Assembly (NCBI GenBank): GCA_029204225.1
Contig: CM055099.1
Location: 63,254,142-63,318,141, forward strand
DNA length: 64,000 nt
DNA from: Diphasiastrum complanatum
Taxonomy: Eukaryota > Streptophyta > Lycopodiopsida > Lycopodiales > Lycopodiaceae
Direction: 5' to 3'
The position numbers were made by a program, and so were the translations under genes. Below are positions 46,240 to 59,715 of the stretch, piece by piece (position 1 is the first letter of the stretch; each line of letters begins with the position of its first letter). The notes beneath the pieces were generated by a model, which had not been told where the DNA came from, ran no database searches, and saw only the letters and a program-made list of their open reading frames with translations.

Positions 46240-48640
46240 TATTGGATCCTATAGTGAGAGAGCAAAATCATGCATTATGGCATCCATGGGTGGTGGATTT
46301 ACTAGCATAATAAATGGGATAATCAATTTTTTGATCATCCTTTTGGCTAAGCACACCATTTGCAAACAATGAGATGTCTACATATACATGAAATTTCTTA
46401 GTCCAATCTGGAGGTCTAACTCCAGTTGCTTCTGCTAAGGACTGCTTTAATTTTTCAAAAGCGTCTTGGTGATCTTCTGACTAGTGATACTCAATAGATT
46501 TCTTTAATAATTCTGTTAAGGGAGTTACTACTATAGCATATTCTTTTATTATCCTACGATAGTATCCTACGTGGCCTAAGAACCCCCTAAGCTCACGTAG
46601 ATTGGTTGGTTCATTTCATTCTAAGATCATTTTGACTTTTTCGATATCGGCTTGAATGCCATCTTTCGAAATTTTGTGGCCTAACAAAATGCCTCCCCTC
46701 ATGCCAAAATAGCATTTGGATGGATGCAATTTAAGAGATGTCTCTTGACATTGCCTTAAAGTGTTTTCTAATGCATCTAAATGGTCTCTAGTTGATGAGT
46801 AAACACAAAGGTCATCCATAAAGATTTCTAAGAATTTCCTCAAAAAAATTTGAAAGATGTTGGTCATCATGGGTTGAAATGTAGCAGGCGCATTACAGAG
46901 ATTGAAGAGCACACGCATATAAGCGCACGTCCCCCAATCAGTGGTAAATGTTGTTTTTGATCTATCTTCTTCCTTAATGAAGACTTGATTGTAACCAGAA
47001 AAATCGTCTAAAAAACTATATCTTTCGTGTCCAACTACTTGGTCTAGGATCATGTCTGTATATGGTAATGGACGATAGTCTTTTGTTGTGGCAACATTTA
47101 ACTTTCTAAAATCTTGACATACCCTTATTTTACCTGTCTTTTTCTTGAAAACTATCACAATAGGTGATACTCATTCACTACTTAGAACATGATATATGAT
47201 ACCCACTCTTATGCATTTATCTAATTCATCTTTCACTAACAATGAATACTTTGGATTTAACTTGTATTGTCTTTGCCTATAACCGGTACGGCTCCCTGGA
47301 TCAAGTCTATTATGCTCTCCCAATTTAACCGGTATACCAGTTAAATCTTCTATTGACCAAGCGAATACGTTTTGATATTTTGAAGAAGTACTATGTACTC
47401 TTCCCGTTGACTGGTGTTTATACAAATTCATAATTTTACCCTCACTAAATTCTATTTCTACATAACCAGTCTTATCTACCATTCCTTCAGTCAGGCTTGC
47501 TCCGGTTCCACCGATAACTTCTCTCGACTCGGATGTTGGAAACTCATTTTCTTCTTCCTCGTCTATTTCATAACATTCTATGAAATTGATCCAGGATTTT
47601 GTAGGTCCTGTTATCTCCTCACCCCATCTCATAAGGTGAGTCCCTAATGGACTGGTTGTAAAAATGCCTGAAAAAAATATTTGTTTGGTGCGCAAATTTA
47701 TAATAACATCTCTATGATATAACCATGGTCTTCCAAATAATATTGAGTATGGTGGCATATCTAATGGGTTTATGACAAAGAAATTCATGACGAACGTCTC
47801 TGTCTCTATAACTAACACCCCTCAGCTCTCCTACTGGTGTGCATCTAGATGCATCTGCTAAATGAATTTCATGGTGAGTTGTAGACTGGATCTGGTTTTC
47901 TAATCCTAAATCCTTAACCATTGTCCCAGTCATTAAGTTAATGCTAGATCCTGAGTCTACTAATATTCTATTGATAGTTTGGCCTTCTATAATGGCACTT
48001 ATGTCCGGGACTCCACAATCTCCTCTATCTACATATTCTACTCTATTGCTATATGCAGGTATGGATAATGTAACAAACCTCTCCCCTTCCTTAGTCCTTA
48101 CAGAATGAACTCCTTCATCATCTGAAGTATAGCTCGAGGAAGATGTAGGCGTCTCACCTTCATATTTGTCCTTCTCCCAGGATACAGTAATACGCTTATG
48201 GCTCTTTCCTTCTGATGTCGCTATCTAGTCTCGGAAGGTAATCTCCTTCTTCCTCCAATGGGTAATAACATTGGCTTGATATAGCCATGGCCTCCCTAAT
48301 GAGACTTTATATGATGATTCCCTAGTGGTCTTTAATATAATGAAGTCCATAAAAAATTTGTGGTCCCCAATGTAAACTGTGACTTGAGGCAACTCCCCTA
48401 TTGGAGTTCTCCTAGTTGCATCTGCTAATCTTGGATGTCTAAGTGTAGGCGCTATCCTATGATGAATGCCTAATTCATACGTTGTCTCTTCAGTCATTAT
48501 ATTTACACTAAATTTGTACACTATCTAAAATGCATCCATTAATTATCACCTGGATTTCAGGTGGACCTTCGTCATTATGGTTTATCAGTCCTACGTCAAC
48601 TAATGGCAACTTATTTTTCCTTTTCTTTTTCCTTTGCGAA
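46240..48640 (-). pseudogene. Ty3 pol relic with two successive retropepsin domains, RT and RNase H start
   Basis: On the minus strand, from 48640 down: a first protease (NGCILDS at about 48520, then VNIMTEETTYELGIHHRIAP, ADATRRTPIGELPQVTVYIG and GRPWLYQANVITHW), a linker (SYTSDDEGVHSVRTKEG), a second protease (RILVDSGSSINLMTGTMVKD at about 47940, ADASRCTPVGELRGV, then in another frame INPLDMPPYSILFGRPWLYH), a pre-RT region (VFAWSIEDLTGIP), RT (47158-46616: GKIRVCQDFRKLNVATTKDY, YSFLDDFSGYNQVFI, LFNLCNAPATFQPM, FMDDLCVYSS) and, with stops, RNase H (FHVYVDISLFANGVLSQKDD, about 46370). Lesions: frameshift at the first protease start, a stop at 48225, frameshifts near 47815 and 47165, and a stop near 46480. 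RNase H end and integrase are missing. Confidence 0.85.
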
Positions 48641-49990
48641 AATTGTTTTAAGAGCATGGCAAGGGAGGAGTTTTCTCAAGTGGAGTTATGGCACAAGAGG
48701 TTAGGCCATCCTATCTATCAAGCAATGGAGTCCATATTCTCCAAGGAGCTACCACTTGGCCTTCCCAGATCCATATCCAAGTGTGGCAAGCTTTGTGAAG
48801 CTTGTGGTCTATCCAAGGCACATAAGCAACCATTCAAGAGATCTATGAATAGATCTACCTCTCCTCTTGATCTTATTCACTTGGATGTTCATTGATTTTC
48901 ATCTGAATCTAATGGTGGTGCTTTGATGTATGTAACATTCATAGATAATTGTACAAGATACACTTGGATCTATCTATTGCCAAAGAAAAGCTTAGTGTAT
49001 GATTCCTTTGTAAAGTTTAAATCTCTTTAGAAGCAACTTAATGCTAGAATCAAACTATTAAGATGTGATAATGAGGAGAGTACATCTCCAATAGAATGAG
49101 AGATTTATGTGAGGCTAATGGCATAAAGAGAGAATTCACATGTACTTACACCCCCTGGCCGAGAGAAAGAATAGTCGTTGTGTGAATGTGCTAAAGCTTT
49201 AAGATTAGATGCCCTTTTGGGGAGAAGCTATTACATGTGCAAATTTTTTATTTAATAAGCTTCCTAATAGTGTCATTGTTGGAATCACACCATTTGAAGC
49301 TTTTTATGGCAAAAAGCCAAATTATGCTCGAAGAGTCATCTTGTTTTAAAGATGCTATTAAGTCACCATATTGGAAAAATTCTATGCAAGTTGAGTTTGA
49401 TGCTTTGATGGAAAATCAAACTTGGGAACTTGTGGATCTTCCATATGGGAAGAAACCGCTTTCTTGTAAGTGGATCTATAGATTGAAGTATAATCAAGAT
49501 GGATCCATTAATAAGTACAAAGCAAGATAGATCTATAGAAAAAGGTTTTTTGCAAACTAAAGGCTTGGATTATGATGAAACTTTTGCTCCTGTTGCTAAG
49601 CTTGTTACTATAAGAATGATCATTTGTCTTGCTACTTCTTTCAAATGGGAGCTTTTCTAACTTGATGTGACTAATGCTTTCCTAGATGGATTCTTGAAAG
49701 AAGAGATCTACATGTTGCAACTTGAGGACTTCATCAAGGAAGGAGATGAAGACAAAGTTTTCTACTGGAAGAAGAGTCTGTATGGACTCAAGAGCTTGAT
49801 GCTACTTCCATCTTAGAAAAGTTTGTAAAGGGATTGACACCCCTATGGAGCAAGTTGTGAAAGTTTCTATTGATGGTGATGAAGCATCCTCTGAGGAAAT
49901 CACACTCTATTGAAAGCATATTGGCTCCTTGATATATTTGACAATCACTAGACCTGATAAAGATTCACTTGTAGTTGACTATTTTTCTAC
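48641..49990 (+). pseudogene. Copia integrase/RT fragment related to the 4192-7163 element
   Basis: Frame 48530-48895 reads VELWHKRLGHPIYQAMESIF, LPLGLPRSISKCGKLCEACG, LSKAHKQ, the same pre-integrase text as the 5522-5700 region (LGLPRSIGKEDKVCEACALS). Broken integrase follows (MYVTFIDNCTRYTWIYLLPK, about 48930). Much of the core is deleted, and then comes RT (CKWIYRLKYNQDGSINKYKA, frame 49237-49530). Further frames to 49990 are heavily damaged RT text. Confidence 0.78.
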
Positions 49991-50118
49991 CTGTTGGCAG
50001 CTTGGTGACAGTCCATGTATTGTTTCTCAATAGTGAGTTGTACTCCTTGTCAGTAGTCTCTTTCCAGAGATGAGGTAGTGCATCCCAATACTCTCAAATA
50101 TTTCAATGAAGGCTTGGT
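49991..50118. other. Short unassigned spacer
   Basis: Between the damaged copia RT and the proposed Ty3 LTR start; nothing recognised. Confidence 0.3.
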
Positions 50119-51392
<1,274 letters not shown>

Positions 51393-51398
51393 TTTTTT

Positions 51399-52397
51399 TG
51401 GCAGCGTTGCCAGGGAGACAGTGCTAAGCCACTGATTAGATGGGTTTTAGTTGTTTTTTGCTTGAAATTTTATTGTAATTTTGATAGATTTATTACTTGT
51501 CCTCGGACTTTTTCTTACCTTTTTATTGCCCTCTTTATTAGCCACTTTTCCAGAGAGCTAGCAGGGTCTAGGCTCTATTCTGTGAGCTTGGCAAGTTATA
51601 AGTTGTAACTCGCCATCAGTACTTTTACTCGCCTATCCACCTTTAACTCGCCAGACAACTTTTTGCCACTTTTTTTTTAGCCACTTTATTTGCCATCAGA
51701 GCAGGGTGATCAACAACCTCAGAGCTATCATTCTAGTGACCCTCAAGTTATAGGGCTATTACTTAACATTTCGAATTTTTTTAACCCAAAATTGCAGTTT
51801 TCGACATTTTTTACTTGCCTGTTATAACTCACCATCAGAGTTTTCTCTTTATCTGTTCACTATATTTACTCGCCATCAAAGTTGAGGCCTATACACATAC
51901 TGATCTACCTTGTACCAGACCGACGAGTTATAAATTTATTACTCGCGCTCTATATAACTCGCCATCTTCTCCTCATTACTCGCCACTTTCACAGAGTGTT
52001 CTGGACATCAATAGGGACCTATAGATAGCTCGACGAGATATAATCCTATTACTCGCGCTTGCTATTACTCACCCTATATAACTTGCCATCAGAGAAAATC
52101 AAGAATTTTCCAGATCTTTTGACAATCAGAATCCATTTGTAATTTTCTGTTACTTTCATCCTCCCTGTTTGCCTTTGGATTTGCATTTACGTCGCCGACC
52201 ATCTATTTGACTTTTATTTTTTGATCTTGATTTGATGTCATTATCGTTTTGGTTTAGTCCTTATCCAGATTCATGATCTGATCGACAAAATATAGAAAAG
52301 ATCTACAAAAATATTTGAGCGATAAAAACAAAAAAAAAAAGATAAAAAGCAATGTAAAAAGAAAATACCAAAATAGTCTCATTTCTCGTTCTATTGT
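51399..52397 (+). other. Ty3 primer site and leader with recurring ACTCGCCATCAG words
   Basis: TTTTTTTGGCAGCGTTGCCAG (51393-51413) resembles the TTTGGCGCCGTTGCC sequence that follows the LTR in some plant Ty3 lineages. The leader then carries about a dozen copies of a word like AACTCGCCATCAGAG or TTACTCGC (for example 51606, 51645, 51826, 51868, 51957, 51979, 52064 and 52081). No coding frame. Confidence 0.6.
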
Positions 52398-53250
52398 ATG
52401 CATTTGAGATTTGGTAGGAGATTATCTACCCTGGATCTCCCTGAACTCGAGAAATTTGTCAACGTACCAATCAAAATATTACCTGAACCCATTGACCTAG
52501 ATCCAACCCCCGATGGACAATCCTTGGCCATTTGTATCCCACGCAATCCGGAATTTCTCCAAGATTGACCTTCCGAAGTTTGATGACAAGGGAGATCCGC
52601 AACGATTTCTACAGATCTACACCCAAGCGTGTAGAGCTTATGGAGATGATAGCTTGTAAGAGTTGTTGAGATATTTCAATCTGTTCTTAACTGACACTAC
52701 AAAAGATTGGTACTTCAATCTTGAGCAGAATGAAAGCGATGATTGGAACATCTTATAGGCTGAGTTCATCACACAATTCAAAACCACCCGCTTCCTTCCC
52801 GATCCATTCCTGCAAGTTGGACGAATCCGTATGGATAAGAAAAACGAATCCCTGCGAGATTATATTGAACAGATCAAGAGATTGCACGGTGGATGTGACC
52901 CTGATAGCGTCCCAATTTATAGTGTCTTGACATGGTTCATGGCAGGATTACCCAAGGGAATCAAGTAGCAAGTGAAGCGAAGAGACAAATATGTGTAGAG
53001 ACTTGGCGATAGTGAGAGCACTAGTTCAGACTCTGATAACTTCGACCAAGAATGAAGACACAGAAATGAACGAAGAGCCAAAGTGAGCATAGGCTTCATT
53101 ATGATGCTTTCGCATCTACATCCAATAGCACCGATGCCATCATATCTGCCTTAGATAGGTTGCACACGCAGAGCAATGAGCAAATTAGAAAGCTCACTGC
53201 CGACCTTACCACGGATGTCGATCATAAGTTGAAAGGCATGCAAGTAGTGT
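52398..53250 (+). pseudogene. Ty3 gag relic
   Basis: A frame from ATG 52398 reads FGRRLSTLDLPELEKFVNVP. From about 52545 a shifted frame gives IDLPKFDDKGDPQRFLQIYT, DWYFNLEQNESDDWNIL, FLPDPFLQVGRIRMDKKNES and LRDYIEQIKRLHGG, the retrotransposon gag (capsid) domain. At least four stops (for example 52659 and 52756) and one frameshift. It follows the leader of the GA-bearing LTR, so it is probably that element's gag. No zinc knuckle or protease follows. Confidence 0.72.
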
Positions 53251-54034
53251 CATAAAATGTGAGGATGACCGGCAACGGAAGCTCAAAGCTTTGAGCATAG
53301 GCGTGTAGGAATGGAAACGCAACAGTTAGCAGCAGAAATATTCAAGAAGAATTATTCATACAGAATTGATGCAAATGAACAATACAATAGTGAGACAAAA
53401 ATTGCACTCTGATTAATATCAACAGTGAGTACAATGGCTTGAAGTAATAACTTCAGCTTGCTGAGCATGTTAGCGCTGGCTATAGATGAACTCTGATTGT
53501 ATTAAGACAACACCTTTTGTTGACTTGTACATAGCTTGATTCAACTAGTATATATTTACAAGTGTCTTCAAAAAATATCTTACAAGCATTGAATGTTATT
53601 TATGCCAGTCTTTGTATATGTACAAAGTTGGTAACCACCCTTGGAATATTTGGTTGCCCAGCTGTCTTTAGGGTTGATGATAAGTTGGCGACGTCGGTCC
53701 GCCACTATGGAGAAAACCTAAAAAACTCAAAGGTGCTCTTAAATTGAAAGTATGTAAATCCCGAAGGTGCCTCTAGAGCAAAGGTAGAAAAATGCGGAAA
53801 AAGACGAAAGTGGGCTTGAAATGGATTCTAAGGCATTCTGGCCACTGTGTCGCATTTTTTGCAAAGGTGCGACAAATGAAAAAAAGGCGAAGGTGCCTTA
53901 AAAAAGCGATTAAGGCACAAAAATCTCAAAGGTCAAAAAAGCGAAGGTCTGATACATGTAGTTAGCCTTCGGTTTTCAGGATGCCCATTACTTGAACGAT
54001 TGTTAAGGCTAAGCATAAGAAATGTAACACTCCC
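53251..54034. other. Unassigned stretch, possibly a diverged LTR
   Basis: No frame of note. 53765-53875 (GAAGGTGCC..., TCTAAGGCATT..., CACTGTGTCGCATTTTTT) loosely resembles 21320-21410 of the copia LTR (TTTTAAGGCATTTGTCAAAG then TGTCGCGCTTTT). This could be a distant family member. Confidence 0.3.
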
Positions 54035-54772
54035 TGTTAGAGGGTTTGCGGATCCCAAGGCAACCCTAACCCTAGTTAATAAGTGAGAGGGATTTGGCGC
54101 CCTATGTGTGTAAGTCCAATCGATGATCACATAGCTATTTGATAATTAGAAAGTTAATAAAAGAACTTTAGACCTTTTTGCGGGACTTTTAATGTCGCGG
54201 GGCGTAAATGTCAAGTTAGTGAATAAAGTTGGGACTCCCACCAAAATTGGTTGAATAAATTGGTTCCCTCCAATTTTGAATGGTTCCCACTCTTTTTAAA
54301 GTTTGAATAGTTAGGGAGGTAGAAATGGGCCAATAGGATTTTGAGGCAAAGACCCTCCTCTCCACTATAAAAAGAGGCAAACTTGAGTTTTCTACACATG
54401 TACATATTTCCATTTCAATAAAGCAGATTGGTTCTCTTGTGAAATGGATTTGTGAACGTCCTTGCTCTCCATCACTTTTTCTGCTTTTATTGTGTTTGCT
54501 AATTGTTGGATCTGAGTATTATTGGTATTGCCATTTCTAATACTTCTTGTGAGAGAGAAAGAGTAAGTTATGACTGTTGAGGATTAGTGGTTGTAGTGTT
54601 AACTGGTAGTGTTAATGGATGTTAGAGTTAGATGTGGATCTTCCATTCATGTTGTAATCTGAAATATGTTATCGCTTCCTTGGGAATGAACCTACACGTG
54701 ACAACTAACTTCTGCTCTTTGATTGCTTGGATCTTGGGTTGAGGTTAAGCAAGGGAAGAAAACTTCACTACA
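54035..54772 (+). repeat. Ty3-type LTR, copy D
   Basis: Starts TGTTAGAGGGTTTGCGGATC and ends CACTACA just before TTTTGGCACC at 54773. Homologous along its length to 59716-60477 (shared GGATTTGGC.CCCT.TGTGTG, GCGGGACTTTTAATGTCGC, AAAGCAGATTGGTTCTCTT and GACAACTAACTTC). TATA-like CTATAAAAAG near 54364. Confidence 0.82.
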
Positions 54773-54776
54773 ATTT

Positions 54777-55953
54777 TGGCACCTTTGCCAGAGAGCTACG
54801 CCCAGTACGCATCTTGTCTTGGCATGAATAGCGTTAAATCTGCATTTAGGGTTAGTTTGAAAGAGATTTTACTTGATCTGAGTCGATTTTCTTGTTTAAA
54901 ATCTATTTGATTGTTGAACAGAGACAACTACTCAGATCCCCAATCTTAAGATCCATCTGGATCTGAGATATAAAAAAAAAACAATAAAAATTGGTCAAAT
55001 TCGTCAAATCTTTGCCAAAGGAAGCAAAATCATCATCAGAGCTGATAACATTTTACCCTCTATCAGGAAACATTCGCCAAATTGCAAGCACCTTTGGTGT
55101 TGATCACGAAACTTTTAGTTTGAAGAGCAAACATTCCTTCCCAACAGATTTCTAGAAACATAAAAAAAACTAAATAAAAACACCAAAAAATCACCAAAAC
55201 CCTAAAAAATACAAAAGAAGAACCTTCGCTCGTTTCACTATGCATAGGTGTGATTCACATCTATCAATTGCCAGGTCGACGAAAAATAATACCAAAAATA
55301 GAAGGCCAAAGTGATTCTTCATCTAGTTGCCAGTAACCTTTTGTGAAAAATTCATAACTTTCTTTGAGAAGAACCTTCGCCAAAATCTGTGTTAGTCCCA
55401 CTTACTATTTTTTATAGTCAGTAAGTTGGGCAAAGGTTTCCCAAAGGATCAGTTGTTATATTGTCCTATTTTTGTCAAAAAAGTCATTTTTTTGCAAAAA
55501 TACCAATATTACTCTTGATTCTTCGTCAGATCCTTCACACCGAATTTTTTTATTATTCTATGTATAGTAATTTATCATTTTTGAGTTTGACGAACATTAA
55601 TTTTGTCAGGATCACAAAAATCTCTATCTAAACCCTCACCAAACTACAAAAATTGTATTTCTATACCTTTGCTAGTTCTACCATAGATTTATCTGAGTCA
55701 GATTCTCTGTCTAAGAGTTCGACGAAGGTTATCTCCATTAAATTTGTCAAAAAAACCTGATCAGAGATTTTTTTTTATACCAAAAATAGCATTGTTGAAC
55801 CTTCGTCGAGTCAACCTTCGCCAATACTATTTTTAGGTTCTGATTTTTGAGATCAAGTCTCTGTCAAATTTTTAGTCAAATATGGTTCAATTTGATTCTG
55901 ATTTTGAGAATTTTTCAGTTGATGATCGACCAGGAACTACAAGATAAAATAAG
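54777..55953 (+). other. Leader of the copy D element with recurring CTTCGCC words
   Basis: TGGCACC at 54777 is a TGGCGCC-type primer site. The next 1.1 kb has no coding frame but repeated words like ACCTTCGCC or CCTTCG(C/T)C (about 55220, 55374, 55800 and 55817). It is cut at 55953 by the insertion of another Ty3 element. Confidence 0.5.
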
Positions 55954-56455
55954 TGTTATGTCCATGACCAGTACATAGGATACAATATACTCCTAGTCTT
56001 GGATACATGGTACTCCAGTGAAACAAGCTGTTAGTTATGCCACATCATACTGGATGTGACTCAAAAGTAACTAATATCCTTGTGAGGCCCAGAACACACT
56101 AAATGGAGTTTGGACAAGGTATGAGATAGTGTATGCATGTTCTATGAATAGTTGGTCCATGATTAGGACTCTATTCTAGATGAATCTATGTATAGGAAAC
56201 TTAGGGCTATGCATGGCTATGTGTCCAGGATGCTTTTGGCTCTATATATTGGGTCCAAACTCGCCCTACTCCTCATTATGGTTGTGGATTCATTGCCAGG
56301 CTCTCACTCTATATTCATGCTTCTTGTTCCTTGGCTTGGGGGTGAGGCTTTTAGAGTTTGATTGGATGCTTCTACTTGGTTGGGTGGTTTCTCCATAGTA
56401 TGTTATCCATTGTGTTTGTCATTTGTAAGCAGGATCTAAGGAGCTTCCCTTATAG
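55954..56455 (+). repeat. Ty3 LTR, copy B (5' LTR)
   Basis: Starts TGTTATGTCCATGACCAG and ends CCCTTATAG before the primer site at 56456. A TATA box TATATATT lies at 56243-56250. Compared with copies A and C it lacks about 20 bp (TGAGTTATCAATAGCAA) near 56140. The coding-looking frame 56180-56398 is LTR sequence. Confidence 0.87.
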
Positions 56456-56467
56456 TGGTATCAAAGC
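56456..56467 (+). promoter_or_regulatory. Primer binding site (initiator Met-tRNA type)
   Basis: TGGTATCAAAGC, one base from the classic TGGTATCAGAGC, immediately after the LTR. Confidence 0.8.
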
Positions 56468-57840
56468 AAGGCTTACAAGTTTGGAGAGGTGGTGCTTTTC
56501 ATTGGAGCTTGGTGGTGATCAACTAGTATTCTCATCCAAGGAGAGCAGCAAGGTTGCAAGTTGGTGGATCTTCCCAATTTCAATTTGCATGGTCCATATC
56601 TCTCTCAAATTCATTGTGGTTCATGGAATTGTGCTAGGAAATCAATTTTGGTTGTCTTTTTGGAGTTTTAGCATGTGTAGCTCAAAATTAGTTATGGATC
56701 TGAAATTTGCAACAAGTTAATTCACTTTGAAATAGTTGAAATTCAGGTTTCATGGTGGATCTTCCCATGTTTTTGGATTCTAAGTTTTTTTGTGGTCAAA
56801 TTTGGCTTGTTTTCCATGATTTTGGCACAAAATTGTAGAATTCAAAATCCAGCAAGTTGAGATCAATAGGATGGTTATAATTCTGTAAATAGGATTGCAT
56901 GTGGTTTAGAACGTTCTTGCCATTAAATTCCAATATGTCATAGTAAAAAATCCTAGAAAGGGCCAAAATCTATGATTTTTGCTTGTTTTTTCATGAAATT
57001 GGATGGTAGGGGGTTGTAGAACATCAATTAAAGCTGGAAAAAGATGAATCATAGTCTTTTGAAGCTTTTCTAGAAGTTAGAGCCAAGAATTCCAACAAAT
57101 GGGTTTGTAGGAAGTCAAAAATTGACCAATTTTGGTGAATTTTGGGGGGTGGATTTCTCTAAATCCATAAAAGGATCATTCTGGAATTTTTACAGCATGA
57201 TTTGTATTCCTTTTTACCTTTCCAGCAAGCAAACTTATGATCATCTGCAGTTTTGCAATTTTGTGAGCAAAATTGGTAGAATTTCGAGTTGTTCCGATTG
57301 CATGCAAGTCAATTTCCTATTTTGTGGTACTTTGTTTGCATGGAATGCCTGCATGTTGATTCTCAGAGTGATTCTGACATGCATAGGTGGTTTAGATCTG
57401 TTTTGAGTGGTTATATGCATGTACTCTGACTGATAGATACAAAACTGGTTTTATAGCTGACAAATTCCGTAGAACTTGATTTTAAATAATTGTGAAAAAT
57501 CAGTTTAATGTCGCATGTCTTGCATGCTTGATGGACATTAAAGTAGTAAAGTTAAGAATCGAACAGTGAATCAAATTTTCGATTTTGATTGCTTATTAAC
57601 TGACAATGGTTTTTTACGAGTTTTAAAAAAAAAGTAAAATAAAAATAATAATAATTAAACGTGCGAAAACTCAAATTTTTTTAGTTTTTTCCAGTTTCTT
57701 GGATTATCTATGAAATTGAATAAAAATAGTGATTTGACCATGCTGGAGTCAATTTCAGTCAATTTTTTGGTCAACTGTACTTTACTATGAGTTAATCTGA
57801 TATTAAATAAATTAGTAATTTCTAGGATAGATATATCGAG
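56468..57840 (+). other. Leader of Ty3 element
   Basis: 1.37 kb without a convincing gene; the frame at 57122-57406 has no known motif. AT-rich, with several A/T runs near 57600-57700. Confidence 0.5.
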
Positions 57841-58800
57841 ATGGCCGAAGAAACTTCAAATCAAGCTGCGAATCTAGGTGCACCATCTTATATGGTGATT
57901 TGTCAACAGTTGAGTACGGCGCTTAATTGTATGAATAATCGTAATCAGATGAGAGGTCAGCAAATGGAGGTTCTGTTAAATCAACTCAAATTGATGTCTT
58001 CACCCAATCTCGGTTTTTAACCGAAGGTTATGCGGGGGAGAAGAAGGAGAAAAAACCTGAAGTCGTCAAGGACTAGCTGGCCAAGTGGAGTAGTTATTCA
58101 ATCTGCACGATGTTCCTAATGAAAAGAAAATTGAAAGTGTCATGTTTTTTTTGCGCGGCAAAGCGTCATCATGGTGGCGAGATTTACCAGTGAAGCCAAC
58201 TACTTGGGATGCGTTTGTGGAAGTTTTCAAGAAAGCCTTCGTAATTGCTGATGGCGTTGACTACTACCTGAAGTTCATGAACTGCAGGATGGGTACAAAG
58301 AGTTTAGACTCTTATATCCAGGAATTCATGGACCTATGGAATAGGGTTCCAATGCGAAGTTGGCACTTTGGCAGTTTGTCCTAGGTTTGCCAGCTGACTA
58401 TCAGAACGAATGCAGACGCAATGTGCAACAAAACCTCGAGGATGTGTTTCAAATTGCGAAAGCATATGATTTCACAGTGGTGGCATCTAGGCCTGGACAT
58501 ATGATGAAATTTTGTCCAGAAAGGAAGAAAATGTCTGCCCACATGATTGAAATCCTAGGAGGTAATGGTAAGACTTTGGAAATTAACCTGACTAATTGTG
58601 AGTGTGAATGTTCTTATACTACTTCTTTCTTGCCTAATGAACTTTTCTGTTTAATTGGCACAGTTAAAGATCAAGAAGTGAGTATTTTATTGGACAGTGG
58701 TTCAACTCATAATTTTTTATTAATTCTCGTTTCGTGTAGAAACTTAGCTTGGAAACTGAAGCCAACAATCATAGATATAAAGTCTATCTAGTTTCAGGAG
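57841..58800 (+). pseudogene. Ty3 gag and protease relic
   Basis: ATG 57841 starts MAEETSNQAANLGAPSYMVI and stops at 58018. The capsid domain follows in other frames: VMFFLRGKASSWWRDLPVKP, TTWDAFVEVFKKAF, SLDSYIQEFMDLWNRV (58142-58384), then ALWQFVLGLPADYQNECRRN (58360 on). A half zinc knuckle GHMMKFCPERKK (first two Cys missing) and the retropepsin LLDSGSTHNF (about 58693) follow. Frameshifts lie near 58070, 58355 and 58785. It belongs to the element bounded by LTRs B and C. Confidence 0.8.
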
Positions 58801-59715
58801 CAGAGTTGGAGACTTGGAACGTTAAAGTCCCGAAGCTCCCAGTTTTCATGCATGGACACACAAAATTAGTTAATTTTCATGTTTTAGACTTAGTCGTACT
58901 GATTTAATCTTAGATTATGAATGGTTATTTAGTAAAACACTTTCTCTGTTAACTGATTTTAAGAAGCATGTTCTCACTTTCAAGGAGGGTGATAAGGTAG
59001 TTACATTATTTGGCAGTAATTTTGTACGTCCGTTGGATCGGATTTCTACAGTTAATGAAATGGAGACATTGGATTATTCTGAGTATGAAGTTTTTTCGAT
59101 ATGTGCTATTCCAGTTGTGGATGTTCCTAAAATGAATCTAAATGGTTGTGAATTCTCATCAATTCTTAATATGTGCTATTCCAGTTGTGGATGTTCCTAA
59201 AATGAATCTAAATGGTTGTGAATTCTCAGCAATTCTTAATTTAGATCATGAACAAGCAGTGAAAGAACAGATCATAAATCAATTTAGGGATGTTTTTCCA
59301 TTGGTGATAAGATAGTTACGTTATTTGGCAGTAATTTTGTACGTTCGTTGGATCAGATTTCTACAGTTAATGAAATGGAAGCATTGAATAATTCAGAGTA
59401 TGAAGTTTTTTCAATATGTGCTATTCCAGTTGTGAATGTTCCTGAAATGAATCTAAATGGTTGTGAATTCTTAGCAATTCTTAACTCAGTAAATTTAGAT
59501 CATGAACAAACAGTCAAAGAACAGATCATAAATCAATTTGGGGATGTTTTTCCATCTGAATTACCTCATGGTTTACCATCGTCTAGGTCAGTAAACCACA
59601 TGATTGAGCTAATTCTAGGGAGTCAACCTGTCTCTAGACAACCTTATAGGTTTTCTCAGAAAGAGGAGACAAAGATTTCAAATCAAATAGAAAACTATCT
59701 GAGGGTGGGACATAT
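58801..59715 (+). pseudogene. Ty3 protease end and pre-RT region with internal duplications
   Basis: Text runs from the protease C-terminus to FGDVFPSELPHGLPSSRSVN and QPYRFSQKEETKISNQ, the usual lead-in to RT. An about 318-bp segment is duplicated in tandem (58987 onward repeated from 59306 onward), and inside the first copy a 71-bp unit containing ATATGTGCTATTCCAGTTGT is itself doubled (59098 and 59169). The frame 59348-59715 is open until a foreign LTR begins. Confidence 0.75.

Noticed and set aside
56180-56720. Membrane-protein-looking frames after 56180
   Set aside because: They lie in the Ty3 LTR and across its primer site; a similar frame occurs in LTR copy A at 8492.
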